Assembly: GCA_017935505.1 (NCBI GenBank)
Contig: JAGBHM010000014.1
Coordinates: 310,001-374,000 of the forward strand
DNA from: Bacteroidales bacterium
Lineage (GTDB): Bacteria; Bacteroidota; Bacteroidia; Bacteroidales; UBA932
Direction of reading: 5' to 3'
Length of the DNA stretch: 64,000 nucleotides
This document shows positions 17,778 to 26,367 of the stretch, piece after piece. The first letter of the stretch is position 1. Every line of letters begins with the position of its first letter. The notes beneath the pieces are model-generated. The model was not told where the DNA came from and made no database searches. It saw nothing but the letters and a program-made list of their open reading frames with translations. The position numbers were made by a program, and so were the translations under genes.

Positions 17778-18782
17778 ATGATATCTTACAAAGAGTTAGG
17801 CCTGGTAAACACTAAAGAGATGTTTGCTAAGGCGGTTAAGGGCGGTTACGCTATCCCTGCTTTCAATTTCAACAATATGGAGCAGTTGCAGGCTATTGTA
17901 AAATCGGCTGTAGCTACAAAATCTCCTGTAATCCTTCAGGTTTCAAAAGGTGCACGCCAGTATGCAAATGCAACATTGTTGCGTTACATGGCTCAGGGTG
18001 CTGTTGAGTATGCAAAAGAGTTGGGTTGCGAAAAACCTGAGATTGTACTTCACCTCGACCATGGTGATACATTCGAAACTTGCAAAAGCTGTATAGATTC
18101 TGGTTTCTCTTCAGTTATGATCGACGGTTCACACCTTCCTTACGAGGAGAATATAGCTCTTACCAGAAAAGTTGTTGAGTATGCTCATCAGTTTGATGTA
18201 ACTGTAGAGGGTGAGCTTGGAGTATTGGCAGGCGTTGAGGATGAGGTTTCTGCAGAGCACCATACATATACAAATCCAGAAGAGGTAATTGACTTTGCAA
18301 CACGCACAGGCTGTGATTCATTGGCAATTTCAATAGGTACATCACACGGAGCATACAAATTCACTCCAGAGCAGTGTACTATCGATCCACAGACCGGCCG
18401 CATGGTTCCACCTCCATTGGCATTTGATGTATTGAAAGCTGTAGAGGAGAAACTTCCTGGCTTCCCTATCGTACTTCACGGCTCTTCATCAGTTCCACAA
18501 GAAGAGGTTGAGACAATCAACAAATATGGTGGAGCATTGAAAGCAGCTATCGGTATTCCAGAAGAGTGGTTGAGAGAGGCTGCAAAATCAGCAGTTTGCA
18601 AAATCAACATCGACTCAGACTCACGTTTGGCAATGACTGCAGCTGTACGTAAAGTATTTGTAGAGAAACCTGCAGAGTTCGACCCACGCAAATACCTCGG
18701 CCCTGCACGTGACAACATGGAGAAAATGTATACCCACAAAATTATCAATGTATTGGGCTCCGACAACAAATTGGAGTGCTAA
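17778..18782 (+). CDS. fba: Class II fructose-bisphosphate aldolase
   Basis: 334-residue zinc aldolase that cleaves fructose 1,6-bisphosphate to dihydroxyacetone phosphate and glyceraldehyde 3-phosphate. Visible motifs: YAIPAFNFNNMEQLQAI, the zinc/catalytic HLDHGDT, VEGELGVLAGVEDEV, AISIGTSHGAYKF and VLHGSSSVPQEE, all in the expected order. Glycolysis/gluconeogenesis, cytoplasm. Codon usage favours a small preferred set, as expected of a highly expressed gene. The last 16 bases up to the stop are part of a 17-base unit duplicated immediately downstream, and a strong terminator follows at 18882. Confidence 0.96.
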   Translation: MISYKELGLVNTKEMFAKAVKGGYAIPAFNFNNMEQLQAIVKSAVATKSPVILQVSKGARQYANATLLRYMAQGAVEYAKELGCEKPEIVLHLDHGDTFETCKSCIDSGFSSVMIDGSHLPYEENIALTRKVVEYAHQFDVTVEGELGVLAGVEDEVSAEHHTYTNPEEVIDFATRTGCDSLAISIGTSHGAYKFTPEQCTIDPQTGRMVPPPLAFDVLKAVEEKLPGFPIVLHGSSSVPQEEVETINKYGGALKAAIGIPEEWLREAAKSAVCKINIDSDSRLAMTAAVRKVFVEKPAEFDPRKYLGPARDNMEKMYTHKIINVLGSDNKLEC

Positions 18783-18800
18783 TCAAATTGGAGTGCTAAT
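18767..18800. repeat. Tandem duplication of 17 bases across the aldolase stop codon
   Basis: CAAATTGGAGTGCTAAT occurs at 18767-18783 and again, without a gap, at 18784-18800. The first copy holds the last codons and stop of the aldolase; the second is untranslated. An exact copy suggests a recent slippage event. Confidence 0.95.
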
Positions 18801-18881
18801 TAACAATATGCAGACAGTATTGCTGGATTGACCCGATGCAGGGTTGTTCCGCAGAATATACTGGATTATATGGAATGGAAT

Positions 18882-18919
18882 GCCCTTGGAAGGTTCTGAT
18901 CTTCCGAGGGCGTTTTTTT
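18882..18919 (+). terminator. Terminator of the aldolase gene
   Basis: Eleven-base-pair stem (18882-18892 with 18901-18911, one G-T wobble), eight-base loop, then eight T. A very similar hairpin is repeated at 18998-19034. Confidence 0.85.
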
Positions 18920-18997
18920 TGCCTACTTTGCGGGTTGGGAGGACTTTTTTTGATTTTTCCACAGAATGGGATTTTTCCACCACAAAATGATACAGAA

Positions 18998-19034
18998 TGC
19001 CCCGGAAGGTATGGATCTTCCGGGGTATTTTTTT
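18998..19034 (+). terminator. Second hairpin with T-run in the repeat island
   Basis: Nine perfect G-C-rich pairs (19000-19008 with 19017-19025) extended by two more, an eight-base loop and a run of seven T. Nearly the same sequence as the aldolase terminator at 18882, so either a duplicated terminator or a REP-like palindrome. Confidence 0.6.
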
Positions 19035-19144
19035 GTGCGTGGTTTGTATGTGGTTTACGGATGGTTTGTGTGTAATTTGTGTGTGGTGTGGTTTGCGGAT
19101 GGTTTGCGGGTGTTTGTTTGTGTGTGATTTTGTGAGGTTTGCGG
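19034..19144. repeat. GT-rich, C-poor low-complexity tract
   Basis: About 110 bases on the plus strand made almost wholly of G and T, with overlapping words GGTTTGYGGATGGTTTG and TGTGTG. It lies between the two copies of the duplicated segment. Nothing coding is supported. Confidence 0.8.
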
Positions 19145-19251
19145 GTTGGGAGGACTTTTTGGATTTTTTTACAAAATGATACAGAGTGCCCTGGAAGGTA
19201 TGGAGCATGAACTATTGGGAATGTATGGTGGGGAATGTATGATGAGAAATA

Positions 19252-19343
19252 TTCCCGACCTTTCGGGGAAAATTGAAAAAATGTTTTTTTTGTGGCGAGG
19301 TAGGGACCGGAGGTGCGGAAAATTTCCCAACCTGTCGGGAGCC
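19252..19343. repeat. Pair of short REP-like palindromes before the Y1 transposase
   Basis: TTCCCGACCTTTCGGGGAA at 19252-19270 and the related TTCCCAACCTGTCGGGAGC at 19324-19342 share the pattern TTCCCRACCTKTCGGG and can fold. They end about 50 bases before the transposase start, the arrangement expected for the element a Y1 transposase recognises. Recognition is inferred. Confidence 0.5.
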
Positions 19344-19393
19344 TAGAATAAAAATGTATACATTTGTACGACTAGATTTGGAGGGATGAAGGG

Positions 19394-20341
19394 ATGAAGA
19401 GTGTTTACCATTTCTGTTTTTCATCTGATGAGGTGATGTTCCGTTCGGATGAGGATTATGTGAGGGCTTTTAATTGCTATGCGTTGGCTCTGTTGAAAAC
19501 GGAGTCGCTCTCTTTGGCCGATGCCATAATGTCAAACCATTTTCATGCAATAGTGCAGACCGGCGATCTGGCCTCCTTGGTGAGCTCTATGCGGAACAGT
19601 TATACCAAGTATTTCAATAATAAATATTGCAGGAGGGGCCGGCTGGGGGAGAAGTCCTATTTTTCATTGGAAGTCAAGGGTGCGAGGCATCTGCTGGCTG
19701 CCATAAGTTATGTTTTGCGAAATCCTTTGCATCATGGAGTAAGTGCAACACCCTTTGGATACAAATATTCATCAATCAATACAATTTTTAAGAAAGAATT
19801 GGGACGTTGTTCCGACAAATTTTCTCTTTCATCAGCTTCTGACAATATTTCTGGCCAGGGAAAGAGGATCCGCAAGAATTTGTCAAAAAACAGAAATGAG
19901 AGGAGATTGGGGTTGATGTTTGATGGCAGTGGAATGTTGTTGAGGGAGCAGTTTACAGAGAGCGCCCAGGTTGAACTGATCTATGTTTCCCCGAGGAATT
20001 TCCTTTACTATATGAACCGGCTGTCGGATTTGGCATGGTTAAAAGAACAAGAGAGAGATAATAATGGTGTTTGCCCGATAGATCTGTCTGATATTGAATA
20101 TGGTACAAGTCTGAGCCCGTATGAGAAGATGTTGGTTAATGAGCGAGGACGGGCTGATTATGACAAGGTTTCAGATAGTGATTTGTGCTCTTTTATAGAT
20201 ACTTTGTGCCTCAAACACTATAATGGAAAGAGTGTTTACCAACTATTGCAGCGGGAGCGGGAGGTTGTGGAAAGAGCGGTTTTTCATGAGTATCATGGCC
20301 TTGTCCCGACAGAACAGTTGAGGCGCTGTTTACCGAGGTGA
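19394..20341 (+). CDS. Y1 (IS200-like / REP-associated) transposase
   Basis: 315 residues. Y1 HUH domain in residues about 1-130: opening VYHFCFSSDEVMFRSDEDY, the metal-binding HUH motif in MSNHFHAIVQT, and the catalytic-tyrosine helix SMRNSYTKYFNNKYCRRG followed by a GEKSYFS and YVLRNPLHHG segment. These enzymes nick single-stranded DNA at hairpins. The long C-terminal part (about 185 residues, ending with a helical region FIDTLCLKHYNGKSVYQL) is not part of IS200 transposases but is common in REP-associated tyrosine transposases. No flanking IS ends are seen; repeats crowd the upstream side. Intact and probably domesticated or REP-linked. Confidence 0.8.
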   Translation: MKSVYHFCFSSDEVMFRSDEDYVRAFNCYALALLKTESLSLADAIMSNHFHAIVQTGDLASLVSSMRNSYTKYFNNKYCRRGRLGEKSYFSLEVKGARHLLAAISYVLRNPLHHGVSATPFGYKYSSINTIFKKELGRCSDKFSLSSASDNISGQGKRIRKNLSKNRNERRLGLMFDGSGMLLREQFTESAQVELIYVSPRNFLYYMNRLSDLAWLKEQERDNNGVCPIDLSDIEYGTSLSPYEKMLVNERGRADYDKVSDSDLCSFIDTLCLKHYNGKSVYQLLQREREVVERAVFHEYHGLVPTEQLRRCLPR

Positions 20342-20412
20342 GACTCTTGAACCAGAACATTCGCACTCACATAGCCTCTTAATCACGAAACACAAAGGCC
20401 ACAGGAAACCGC

Positions 20413-20498
20413 CAAGAACCTGAAACTACTGGAAGCCCCTACCTCTGCAAGAGCTTTCAAGAGCCTGAAACTGTCGTAGCCCCTACCTTTGTCGGAGC
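20413..20498. repeat. Two imperfect direct repeats of about 41 bases
   Basis: Copies at 20413-20454 and 20458-20498 share CAAGARCCTGAAACT and AGCCCCTACCTYTG, with a 45-base period. They lie in the 240-base gap between the Y1 transposase and the HAD gene, where no gene or clear promoter is seen. Confidence 0.8.
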
Positions 20499-20581
20499 CC
20501 AAACCCTCCGAATTTCCTGAAAATCTGTGGCGGTGTATGGCTGTTATGCGGATTTTGTTTACTTTTGGCAGATTTTAATTT

Positions 20582-21367
20582 ATGAAAGAGATAAAAGCAG
20601 TTTTTTTTGATGTCGACGGCACATTGGTGAGTTTTGCCACCCATCAGGTGCCGGAATCTACAAAGCAGGCCATTAGGGAGTTAAGGGCCAAAGGCGTGAA
20701 GGTTTTTGTTGCAACCGGCAGAATGCTGAGTATGCTTGGCGTTTTGAATGATATAGAGTTCGACGGGTTCATTACATACAACGGCGGATGTTGTGTGGAT
20801 GCGTCGGGCAATGAAATTTTCAGCAGGCCGATTCCGGTAAAGGAGCTGGAAAAATTGAATGCGACTCTCAAAAACGACCACTTTGCGGTGTCGTATATGC
20901 GCAAGGATGGTATGTATGTAAATGAACTGTCGAAGATTGTGCTGGATGTTGCAAATCATGTGAATGTAGAGCCTCCGATTGTTATGGATCCTGAGGAGAT
21001 AATAAAGGAGCCGGTATATCAGCTCTGTATTTATCTCGAAGATGACCAGAAGCTCCAGCAGATATTGAAAAATGAGCTTGAAGATTGTATATCAAACAGA
21101 TGGATTTCTTGGTTTGCCGATGTGAATGTGAAGGGGGTGACCAAGCAGCTGGGCATAGACAAGATTCTTGAACACTACTCCTTGCCGTTGGAATCTACCA
21201 TGGCTTTTGGCGATGCTGCCAATGATATTCCAATGATAAAGCATGCGGCTGTCGGTGTTGCTATGGGCAATGCTTCCGAGCAGGTTAAGCAGTCTGCTGA
21301 TTATGTCACTGCTTCGGTTGATGATGATGGCGTCTACAAGGCCCTAGTACATTATGGGGTATTGTAG
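20582..21367 (+). CDS. Cof-type HAD-IIB sugar-phosphate phosphatase
   Basis: 261 residues. HAD motif I is VFFDVDGTLVSF (nucleophile Asp at residue 10), motif II is FVATGRMLS, motif III a Lys in NVKGVTKQLGI, and motif IV FGDAANDIPMIKHA, with the C2B cap between. Cof/YidA-type enzymes dephosphorylate sugar phosphates, flavin or other small phosphates in the cytoplasm; the substrate cannot be read from sequence. Monocistronic; 148 bases separate it from grpE. Confidence 0.9.
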   Translation: MKEIKAVFFDVDGTLVSFATHQVPESTKQAIRELRAKGVKVFVATGRMLSMLGVLNDIEFDGFITYNGGCCVDASGNEIFSRPIPVKELEKLNATLKNDHFAVSYMRKDGMYVNELSKIVLDVANHVNVEPPIVMDPEEIIKEPVYQLCIYLEDDQKLQQILKNELEDCISNRWISWFADVNVKGVTKQLGIDKILEHYSLPLESTMAFGDAANDIPMIKHAAVGVAMGNASEQVKQSADYVTASVDDDGVYKALVHYGVL

Positions 21368-21385
21368 ATTTTCTGTCGGCAAATA

Positions 21386-21459
21386 TGACAAATTGTCGCA
21401 AATCATGCATTAATTTGGTGAGGGAGGCAGAGATAGTGCCTTTGGCAAATTATTTGAAG
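21386..21459 (+). promoter_or_regulatory. TGNCA operator-like motif and sigma-54-like element before grpE
   Basis: TGACA-AAT-TGTCG (21386-21398) has the same layout as the motif before dnaK. Farther down, TTTGGCAAATTATTTGA (21441-21457) resembles the dnaK promoter element TTGGCACAATCTTGGC but has GA instead of GC at the -12 position. A palindrome GGCA-N7-TGCC (21427-21440) lies between. No good TAnnTTTG box is seen. Confidence 0.35.
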
Positions 21460-21515
21460 ATATAGCGACAGAGAAAATATAACCAATATTAGAGAGATAA
21501 TAATAAAATAACGAT

Positions 21516-22118
21516 ATGAAAGAGAATCAGAATACTGAACCACAGATAGAGGGGCAGCTTGAGAATGAGCATGCTGCAGATACGGAAAAGGAGAATGCAA
21601 ATGTGAATGAGGCCGGTGAGGCTGCAGAGACTCAGGAGAAAGAGCTGACCAAAGAGGAGCAACTTGAGAAGCAATTGGCTGAGAGTGAGCAGAAAGCAGC
21701 TGAGGCTGCCGACAAATATGTGAGGATGGCCGCTGAATTCGACAATTATAGAAGACGCACTGCAAAGGAGAGACTGGAGTTGATATCAACTGCCGGTGAA
21801 GAGGTTATAAAGGGGCTTCTTCCTATTCTGGACGACTGCGAAAGGGCATTGCAGGTGTTGCACCAGTCAAATGATTCTGCGGCTGCAGTTGAAGGTACTG
21901 AGCTTATTTACAGCAAATTGATGGGATATCTCAAAGGTAGGGGACTTACTGTAATTGAGGCAAAAGATAAAGAACTTGATACAGAATTCCATGAGGCGGT
22001 TGCCCAGTTCCCTGTTGAGGAGAAGGCCAAAAAGAACAAGATCATTGATGTGGTGCAGCAGGGCTATATGCTTAACGGAAAGGTTATCCGTTATGCTAAG
22101 GTTGTTGTGGGAATGTAA
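21516..22118 (+). CDS. grpE: Nucleotide exchange factor GrpE
   Basis: 200 residues; releases ADP from DnaK. An acidic, low-complexity N-terminus (residues 1-50) is followed by a long coiled coil with the family segment YVRMAAEFDNYRRRTAKER, ILDDCERAL, and a C-terminal beta domain with FHEAVAQFPVEE and GYMLNGKVIRYAKVVVG. Full length. It lies 26 bases before dnaJ; the pair shares motifs with the distant dnaK promoter. Confidence 0.95.
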   Translation: MKENQNTEPQIEGQLENEHAADTEKENANVNEAGEAAETQEKELTKEEQLEKQLAESEQKAAEAADKYVRMAAEFDNYRRRTAKERLELISTAGEEVIKGLLPILDDCERALQVLHQSNDSAAAVEGTELIYSKLMGYLKGRGLTVIEAKDKELDTEFHEAVAQFPVEEKAKKNKIIDVVQQGYMLNGKVIRYAKVVVGM

Positions 22119-22144
22119 TTTAAAGAGTTTTAGAGGTTTTTGAA

Positions 22145-23302
22145 ATGGCAAAGAGAGATTATTACGAAGTCCTTGGGGTTGAAAAGTCTGCATCAGCAGA
22201 TGAGATAAAGAAGGCCTACAGGAAAATGGCTATAAAATATCATCCCGACAAAAATCCGGGAGACAAAGAGGCTGAGGAGAAGTTCAAAGAGGCGGCCGAG
22301 GCTTATGATGTATTGAGCAATCCGGACAAAAAGCAGCGTTACGACCAGTTCGGCCATGCCGGAGTGGGTGGTGCAGCCGGTGGAGGATTCAATGCCGGCG
22401 GATTCTCAATGGAGGATATTTTCAGCCAGTTCGGAGATATTTTTGGAGGACATTTTGGCGGATTCGGCGGTTTTGGAGGCTTTGGAGGCGGTTCAAGGGG
22501 TGCCCGTGTGCAGAGAGGCAGTGATATACGCATAAGGGTAAAACTCTCGCTGAAAGAGATTGTACATGGTGTTGAGAAGAAGGTGAGAATCAATAAGATG
22601 GTGCAATGTCCCGAGTGTCATGGCAAAGGTGCTGCTTCAGAGGCGGATATCAAGACTTGTGAGAATTGTCATGGCAGCGGAGTTGTAACCAAAGTTGTGC
22701 AGACAATGTTCGGCCAGATGCAGAGCCAGGGAGTCTGTCCAAATTGTAATGGAGAGGGCAAAATAATAGCAAAACCTTGTAAAAAATGTAGCGGTACAGG
22801 TCTGGTGAAGGATTCGGAGGAGATTTCATTCAAGATTCCTGCCGGTGTTGCACAGGGTATGCAGCTTACAGTTCAGGGCAAAGGAAATGCAGCCAAAAAC
22901 GGCGGTATAAATGGAGATCTGCTGGTGCTTATAGAGGAGGAGCCCGACAAGGAGCTCCAAAGGGACGGCAATGATCTGATATACTCTCTGTTTGTGAGTG
23001 TTCCTGATGCAATTTTGGGTACAACTGCCGAAGTCCCTTCTGTGGATGGAAAATTGAGAATAAAGATAGAACCTGGTACCCAATCGGGCAAAATATTGAG
23101 ACTCAGAGGAAAAGGTGTTCCTGATATAAATGGATACGGTTCGGGTGATCTGCTGGTATATGTACAGGTGTGGATACCTAAGAGCACAAGTGCTGAGGAG
23201 CGCGCCCAGCTGGAGAAGATGAGAAACTCCTCAAACTTCTCTCCAAAACCTACATCGGATGACAAGAATTTCTTTGACAGAATAAAACGCATGTTCAGCT
23301 GA
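22145..23302 (+). CDS. dnaJ: Chaperone DnaJ (Hsp40)
   Basis: 385-residue type I DnaJ that delivers clients to DnaK and stimulates its ATPase. J-domain with the HPD motif (YHPDKNPGD), a Gly/Phe-rich stretch at residues about 75-120, four zinc motifs [24 protein letters not shown] and CKKCSGTG, then two beta-sandwich substrate domains. Complete. Its TGA stop shares one base with the ATG of the next gene (M23 peptidase), so the two are translationally coupled. Confidence 0.97.
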   Translation: MAKRDYYEVLGVEKSASADEIKKAYRKMAIKYHPDKNPGDKEAEEKFKEAAEAYDVLSNPDKKQRYDQFGHAGVGGAAGGGFNAGGFSMEDIFSQFGDIFGGHFGGFGGFGGFGGGSRGARVQRGSDIRIRVKLSLKEIVHGVEKKVRINKMVQCPECHGKGAASEADIKTCENCHGSGVVTKVVQTMFGQMQSQGVCPNCNGEGKIIAKPCKKCSGTGLVKDSEEISFKIPAGVAQGMQLTVQGKGNAAKNGGINGDLLVLIEEEPDKELQRDGNDLIYSLFVSVPDAILGTTAEVPSVDGKLRIKIEPGTQSGKILRLRGKGVPDINGYGSGDLLVYVQVWIPKSTSAEERAQLEKMRNSSNFSPKPTSDDKNFFDRIKRMFS

Positions 23303-25023
23303 TGAAGAACTGTTCCGTACCATTTTTAATTGTATTTGCGTTTTTATATCTGTGCAGCTATACCTCTGCTGCCCAGCAGAAGCAACTCTCAATAGAGAAG
23401 GAGGTTAATTTGCCTGAGCGTTTCATCTATCCGGTTGATTATCCGGTAATGAGCTTCTCGGGAGATTATGGAGAGCTCAGGGGCAACCATTTTCATGGCG
23501 GTCTCGACTTTAGGGTAGGAGGGGTTGTTGGTGCTCCCATATTGGCAACTGCCGACGGATATATCTCAAAAATATCAGTCTCCCCAACAGGCTATGGAAA
23601 TGCCTTGTACATAACCCATTCCAACGGTTTTGTATCGGTATATGGCCATCTTCACAAATTTGCCGACAAAATACAGCAGTTTGTGAGGAAAAAGCAGTAT
23701 GAGAAGGAGAGTTTTGTACTCACACTGGAGCTTGATTCCCTGCAGTTCCCTGTAAAACAGGGTGAAAAAATAGCATATGCGGGAAATACCGGTTCATCAG
23801 GTGGCCCACATCTCCATTTTGAGATACGTAACAGCGAAAATGTTCCGTTGAGCGTACTTGAGAGGAGTTACATAGAGGCACATGACAAAATGTCGCCCAT
23901 ATTCAACCGGGTTGAATTTTTCGGATATTTCAAGCGAGGCGATGTGCCTGAGTGCTTCATAGTGGAGCGTGGCAAGGGAGATGGCCCGATAAAGGTTCCT
24001 GAGAACTTTTATGTGGCAGTGGATGCAATAGACAAGATGGAGGGGACAAATGCCAAACTTGCTGTAAATGAATATAAGGTATATCTCGATACCACACTGG
24101 TATACGACCTGGTTATCGGAGAGGTGCCTTTTGGCGAGGGAAAATATATAAACAGTCTTATAGAATACTCCCTCAAGAGCCGCAGGGGCAAATCTTTTAT
24201 AAAGAGTTATGTGGAGCCGGGCAATATGCTCAGCTACAAGATACGCTCCGAAAACGACGGAATTTTGTCATTGAAAGATACACTGCCTCATAAGGTTAAA
24301 GTGGAAGTGCTTGATTATAAGGGTAACAGGGCTGTAAAAAGTTGGCAGGTGCAACGTTGCGACTCCCTTTTTGCAGAGAGGTATAATATAGCTCCCGAGG
24401 GGGCGCATATGGCCTGGTACCTTGCAAATATATATGAAAGCGACGGCTTTAAAATTAAGATACCTTCGGCCTCGCTCTACAGATCAATCTATTTTACAGC
24501 AGATACGGCAGAAAAACGTGTCACACCATTCTCACCGGTATGGAATATTCACTCTCCCCAGACACCTCTGCATACTCCTGCAACCGTAAATATAAGGTAT
24601 GAAGGGCCGGATTCACTTGCTTCAAAGGCACTTCTGGCATCTGTGCGTAAGGATGGAAAATTGTCGGGAGCCGGTGGCTCTGTTGAGCAGGGGCAGCTGG
24701 TGGCAAAGCTCTACTCATTTGGAAAATATACAATTGCCGTTGATGTTGAAGCCCCTTCTATTACCCCAAGTTTCAATAATGGAGCTGTAATCAAAGGCGA
24801 CAGAATATCATTTGTAATAAGAGACCGTCTGTCGGGAATAAAGAGTTACAGGGTGGAAATTGACGGCCATTGGGTGTTGGCAGAGTTTGATGCCAAAACG
24901 GCCCGTCTGAGGGTACCACTGCCTGATGCAAAGATAACCCGTGGAACTATGCATAAGGCAAAGGTGGTTGTCGTGGATAATAAAGATAATGAAAGTGTTG
25001 TGACCCGCAGGTTCAAATGGTAG
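23302..25023 (+). CDS. Exported M23-family metallopeptidase with C-terminal beta domains
   Basis: 573 residues with signal peptide (cleavage near SAAQQ). LytM-type peptidase domain near residues 60-200: HGGLDF supplies the first His and Asp zinc ligands, and GGPHLHFEIR the HxH. Such enzymes cut peptidoglycan cross-bridges or activate amidases. The remaining 370 residues are beta-rich (VAVDAIDKMEGTNAKLAVNEY, ISFVIRDRLSGIKSYRVEID) and look like Ig-like or surface-binding modules. The start overlaps the dnaJ stop by one base. Followed by anmK, another peptidoglycan-related gene. Confidence 0.88.
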   Translation: MKNCSVPFLIVFAFLYLCSYTSAAQQKQLSIEKEVNLPERFIYPVDYPVMSFSGDYGELRGNHFHGGLDFRVGGVVGAPILATADGYISKISVSPTGYGNALYITHSNGFVSVYGHLHKFADKIQQFVRKKQYEKESFVLTLELDSLQFPVKQGEKIAYAGNTGSSGGPHLHFEIRNSENVPLSVLERSYIEAHDKMSPIFNRVEFFGYFKRGDVPECFIVERGKGDGPIKVPENFYVAVDAIDKMEGTNAKLAVNEYKVYLDTTLVYDLVIGEVPFGEGKYINSLIEYSLKSRRGKSFIKSYVEPGNMLSYKIRSENDGILSLKDTLPHKVKVEVLDYKGNRAVKSWQVQRCDSLFAERYNIAPEGAHMAWYLANIYESDGFKIKIPSASLYRSIYFTADTAEKRVTPFSPVWNIHSPQTPLHTPATVNIRYEGPDSLASKALLASVRKDGKLSGAGGSVEQGQLVAKLYSFGKYTIAVDVEAPSITPSFNNGAVIKGDRISFVIRDRLSGIKSYRVEIDGHWVLAEFDAKTARLRVPLPDAKITRGTMHKAKVVVVDNKDNESVVTRRFKW

Positions 25024-25090
25024 TGATTTGAAGGAAAATCATTAACTTTACGGAAAATCATATATTCATTCACAATAAAACGGTACAGTT

Positions 25091-26245
25091 ATGGCTCAAT
25101 TGAAAAATGTTACATCAGCTGGAGAAATCATTGATATAGAGAAAGAGATAAGGGTGATAGGCCTTATGTCGGGAACCTCTTTGGATGGCCTTGATATCTG
25201 CTATGTAACATTCAATTATGACAAGGAGGGCAATGGCGGCGCAGGAAAGTGGAATTATACAATTATAAAGGCGGAAGATGAGGGATATCCCGATGAATTG
25301 AAGCAGAAACTGGCAACAGCCCAGAATATGACTGCATTGGAATATGCCCAGCTCCACTCTGATTACGGTCTATACCTTGGAGCAAGGGTAAAGGCCTTCA
25401 TGGAGCGCAATAATGCCCGTCCGCACATTATTGCATCACACGGCCAGACTGTATTCCACCAACCGGCAATAAGGTTTACTTCACAGATTGGTTCGGGTGC
25501 AGGAATTGCTGCAGAGACTGGTGTTGATTGTGTATGCGATTTCAGGACAACTGACGTTGCATTGTGGGGACAGGGTGCTCCATTGGTTCCGATTGGAGAC
25601 CGCAACCTCTTCTCAGATTATGACTATTGCCTGAATATGGGCGGATTCTCAAATATCTCATCAGAGAGCTTTAAAGAGGTGGATGGCAAAAAGGTGGCAA
25701 CCCGCGTTGCATATGACATTTCCCCAGTGAATTATGTGCTCAACCACTATACAAGAACCATAGGCCTCGATTATGACAAAGATGGAGAGATGGCAAGAAA
25801 AGGTGCTATATGCGGAGAATTGCTCGAAAAACTCAACAATCTTCCGTTCTATTCAATGGAAGGGCCTAAATCTTTGGGCCGCGAGTGGGTGGAATCGGAT
25901 GTGTTGCCTCTGATTGATTCCTATTCCCTTTCACTTGAAGACAAGTTGGCTACTTTCTGTGAGCATGTGGCAGTGCAGATCTCAAAACATATTAAAGGCG
26001 GAAAAGTGCTCCTCACAGGTGGCGGCGCACTAAATAAATACCTGGTGGAGAGGATGCAGGCTGTAGCGGAGCAATGTACCTATTTTGTTCCCGACAAACA
26101 GACTGTAAATTTTAAGGAGGCACTTATATTTGCCTTCCTCGGAGCGCTCTATATGGCAGACATGCCAAACTGCATGAGCTCGGTTACCGGTGCTGAATAT
26201 AATTGTATAGGAGGCGCCCTCTATAAAGCAGGAGGGGTGAAATAG
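25091..26245 (+). CDS. anmK: Anhydro-N-acetylmuramic acid kinase
   Basis: 384 residues. Opens the anhydro ring of anhMurNAc from cell-wall turnover and phosphorylates it to MurNAc-6-phosphate. Diagnostic motifs: VIGLMSGTSLDGLDI, IASHGQTVFHQP, CDFRTTDVALWGQGAPLVPIGD (in parts CDFRTTD and GQGAPLVP), NMGGFSNIS, and the ATP-binding LLTGGGALNKYLVERM. Normal length. MurNAc-6-P etherase is not in the window. A hairpin-plus-T terminator lies directly behind the stop. Confidence 0.95.
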   Translation: MAQLKNVTSAGEIIDIEKEIRVIGLMSGTSLDGLDICYVTFNYDKEGNGGAGKWNYTIIKAEDEGYPDELKQKLATAQNMTALEYAQLHSDYGLYLGARVKAFMERNNARPHIIASHGQTVFHQPAIRFTSQIGSGAGIAAETGVDCVCDFRTTDVALWGQGAPLVPIGDRNLFSDYDYCLNMGGFSNISSESFKEVDGKKVATRVAYDISPVNYVLNHYTRTIGLDYDKDGEMARKGAICGELLEKLNNLPFYSMEGPKSLGREWVESDVLPLIDSYSLSLEDKLATFCEHVAVQISKHIKGGKVLLTGGGALNKYLVERMQAVAEQCTYFVPDKQTVNFKEALIFAFLGALYMADMPNCMSSVTGAEYNCIGGALYKAGGVK

Positions 26246-26247
26246 AG

Positions 26248-26276
26248 AAAAAGTTCTAAAAAAATGAACTTTTTTG
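26248..26276 (+). terminator. Terminator after anmK
   Basis: Stem 26248-26256 with 26266-26274 (AAAAAGTTC type) and a T-run that forms the right arm's tail, beginning three bases after the anmK stop. Confidence 0.65.
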
Positions 26277-26285
26277 TAAAAAAGA

Positions 26286-26316
26286 TTTGCGAAATAAAAA
26301 ATAATGGCTACTTTTG
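26286..26316 (+). promoter_or_regulatory. rplS: Bacteroidota-type promoter of rplS
   Basis: TTTG at 26286-26289, a 19-base spacer and TACTTTTG at 26309-26316: both boxes match the consensus exactly. Transcription would begin near 26322, about 80 bases before the rplS ATG. Confidence 0.8.
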
Positions 26317-26349
26317 CAACCTCAAATGACAAAGCAACCTCTTACAAGC

Positions 26350-26367
26350 ACCTGCGTCAGGTTTTTT
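26350..26367 (+). promoter_or_regulatory. Terminator-like hairpin in the rplS leader (possible attenuator)
   Basis: ACCTG-CGT-CAGGT followed by five T lies in the untranslated leader, 35 bases before the rplS ATG. A short G-C stem with a T-run in a ribosomal-protein leader suggests attenuation or an L19-binding site; this is inference from position and shape. Confidence 0.4.

Larger units (their letters stand above)
18927..19204. repeat. Degenerate duplicated segments with REP-like hairpins
   Basis: A segment from 18927 (TTTGCGGGTTGGGAGGACTT onward, through GATACAGAATGCCCCGGAAG and its hairpin at 18998-19027) reappears, shorter and mutated, at 19138-19204. Copy one contains an internal duplication (GATTTTTCCAC twice); copy two lacks it and has lost the right arm of its hairpin. 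No coding frame is supported in this stretch. Confidence 0.75.

Noticed and set aside
18783..19208. 141-residue open frame on the minus strand through the repeat island
   Set aside because: Its sequence (many His, Thr, Lys, Pro) is only the translation of the GT-rich tract and hairpins; no known domain, no start context.
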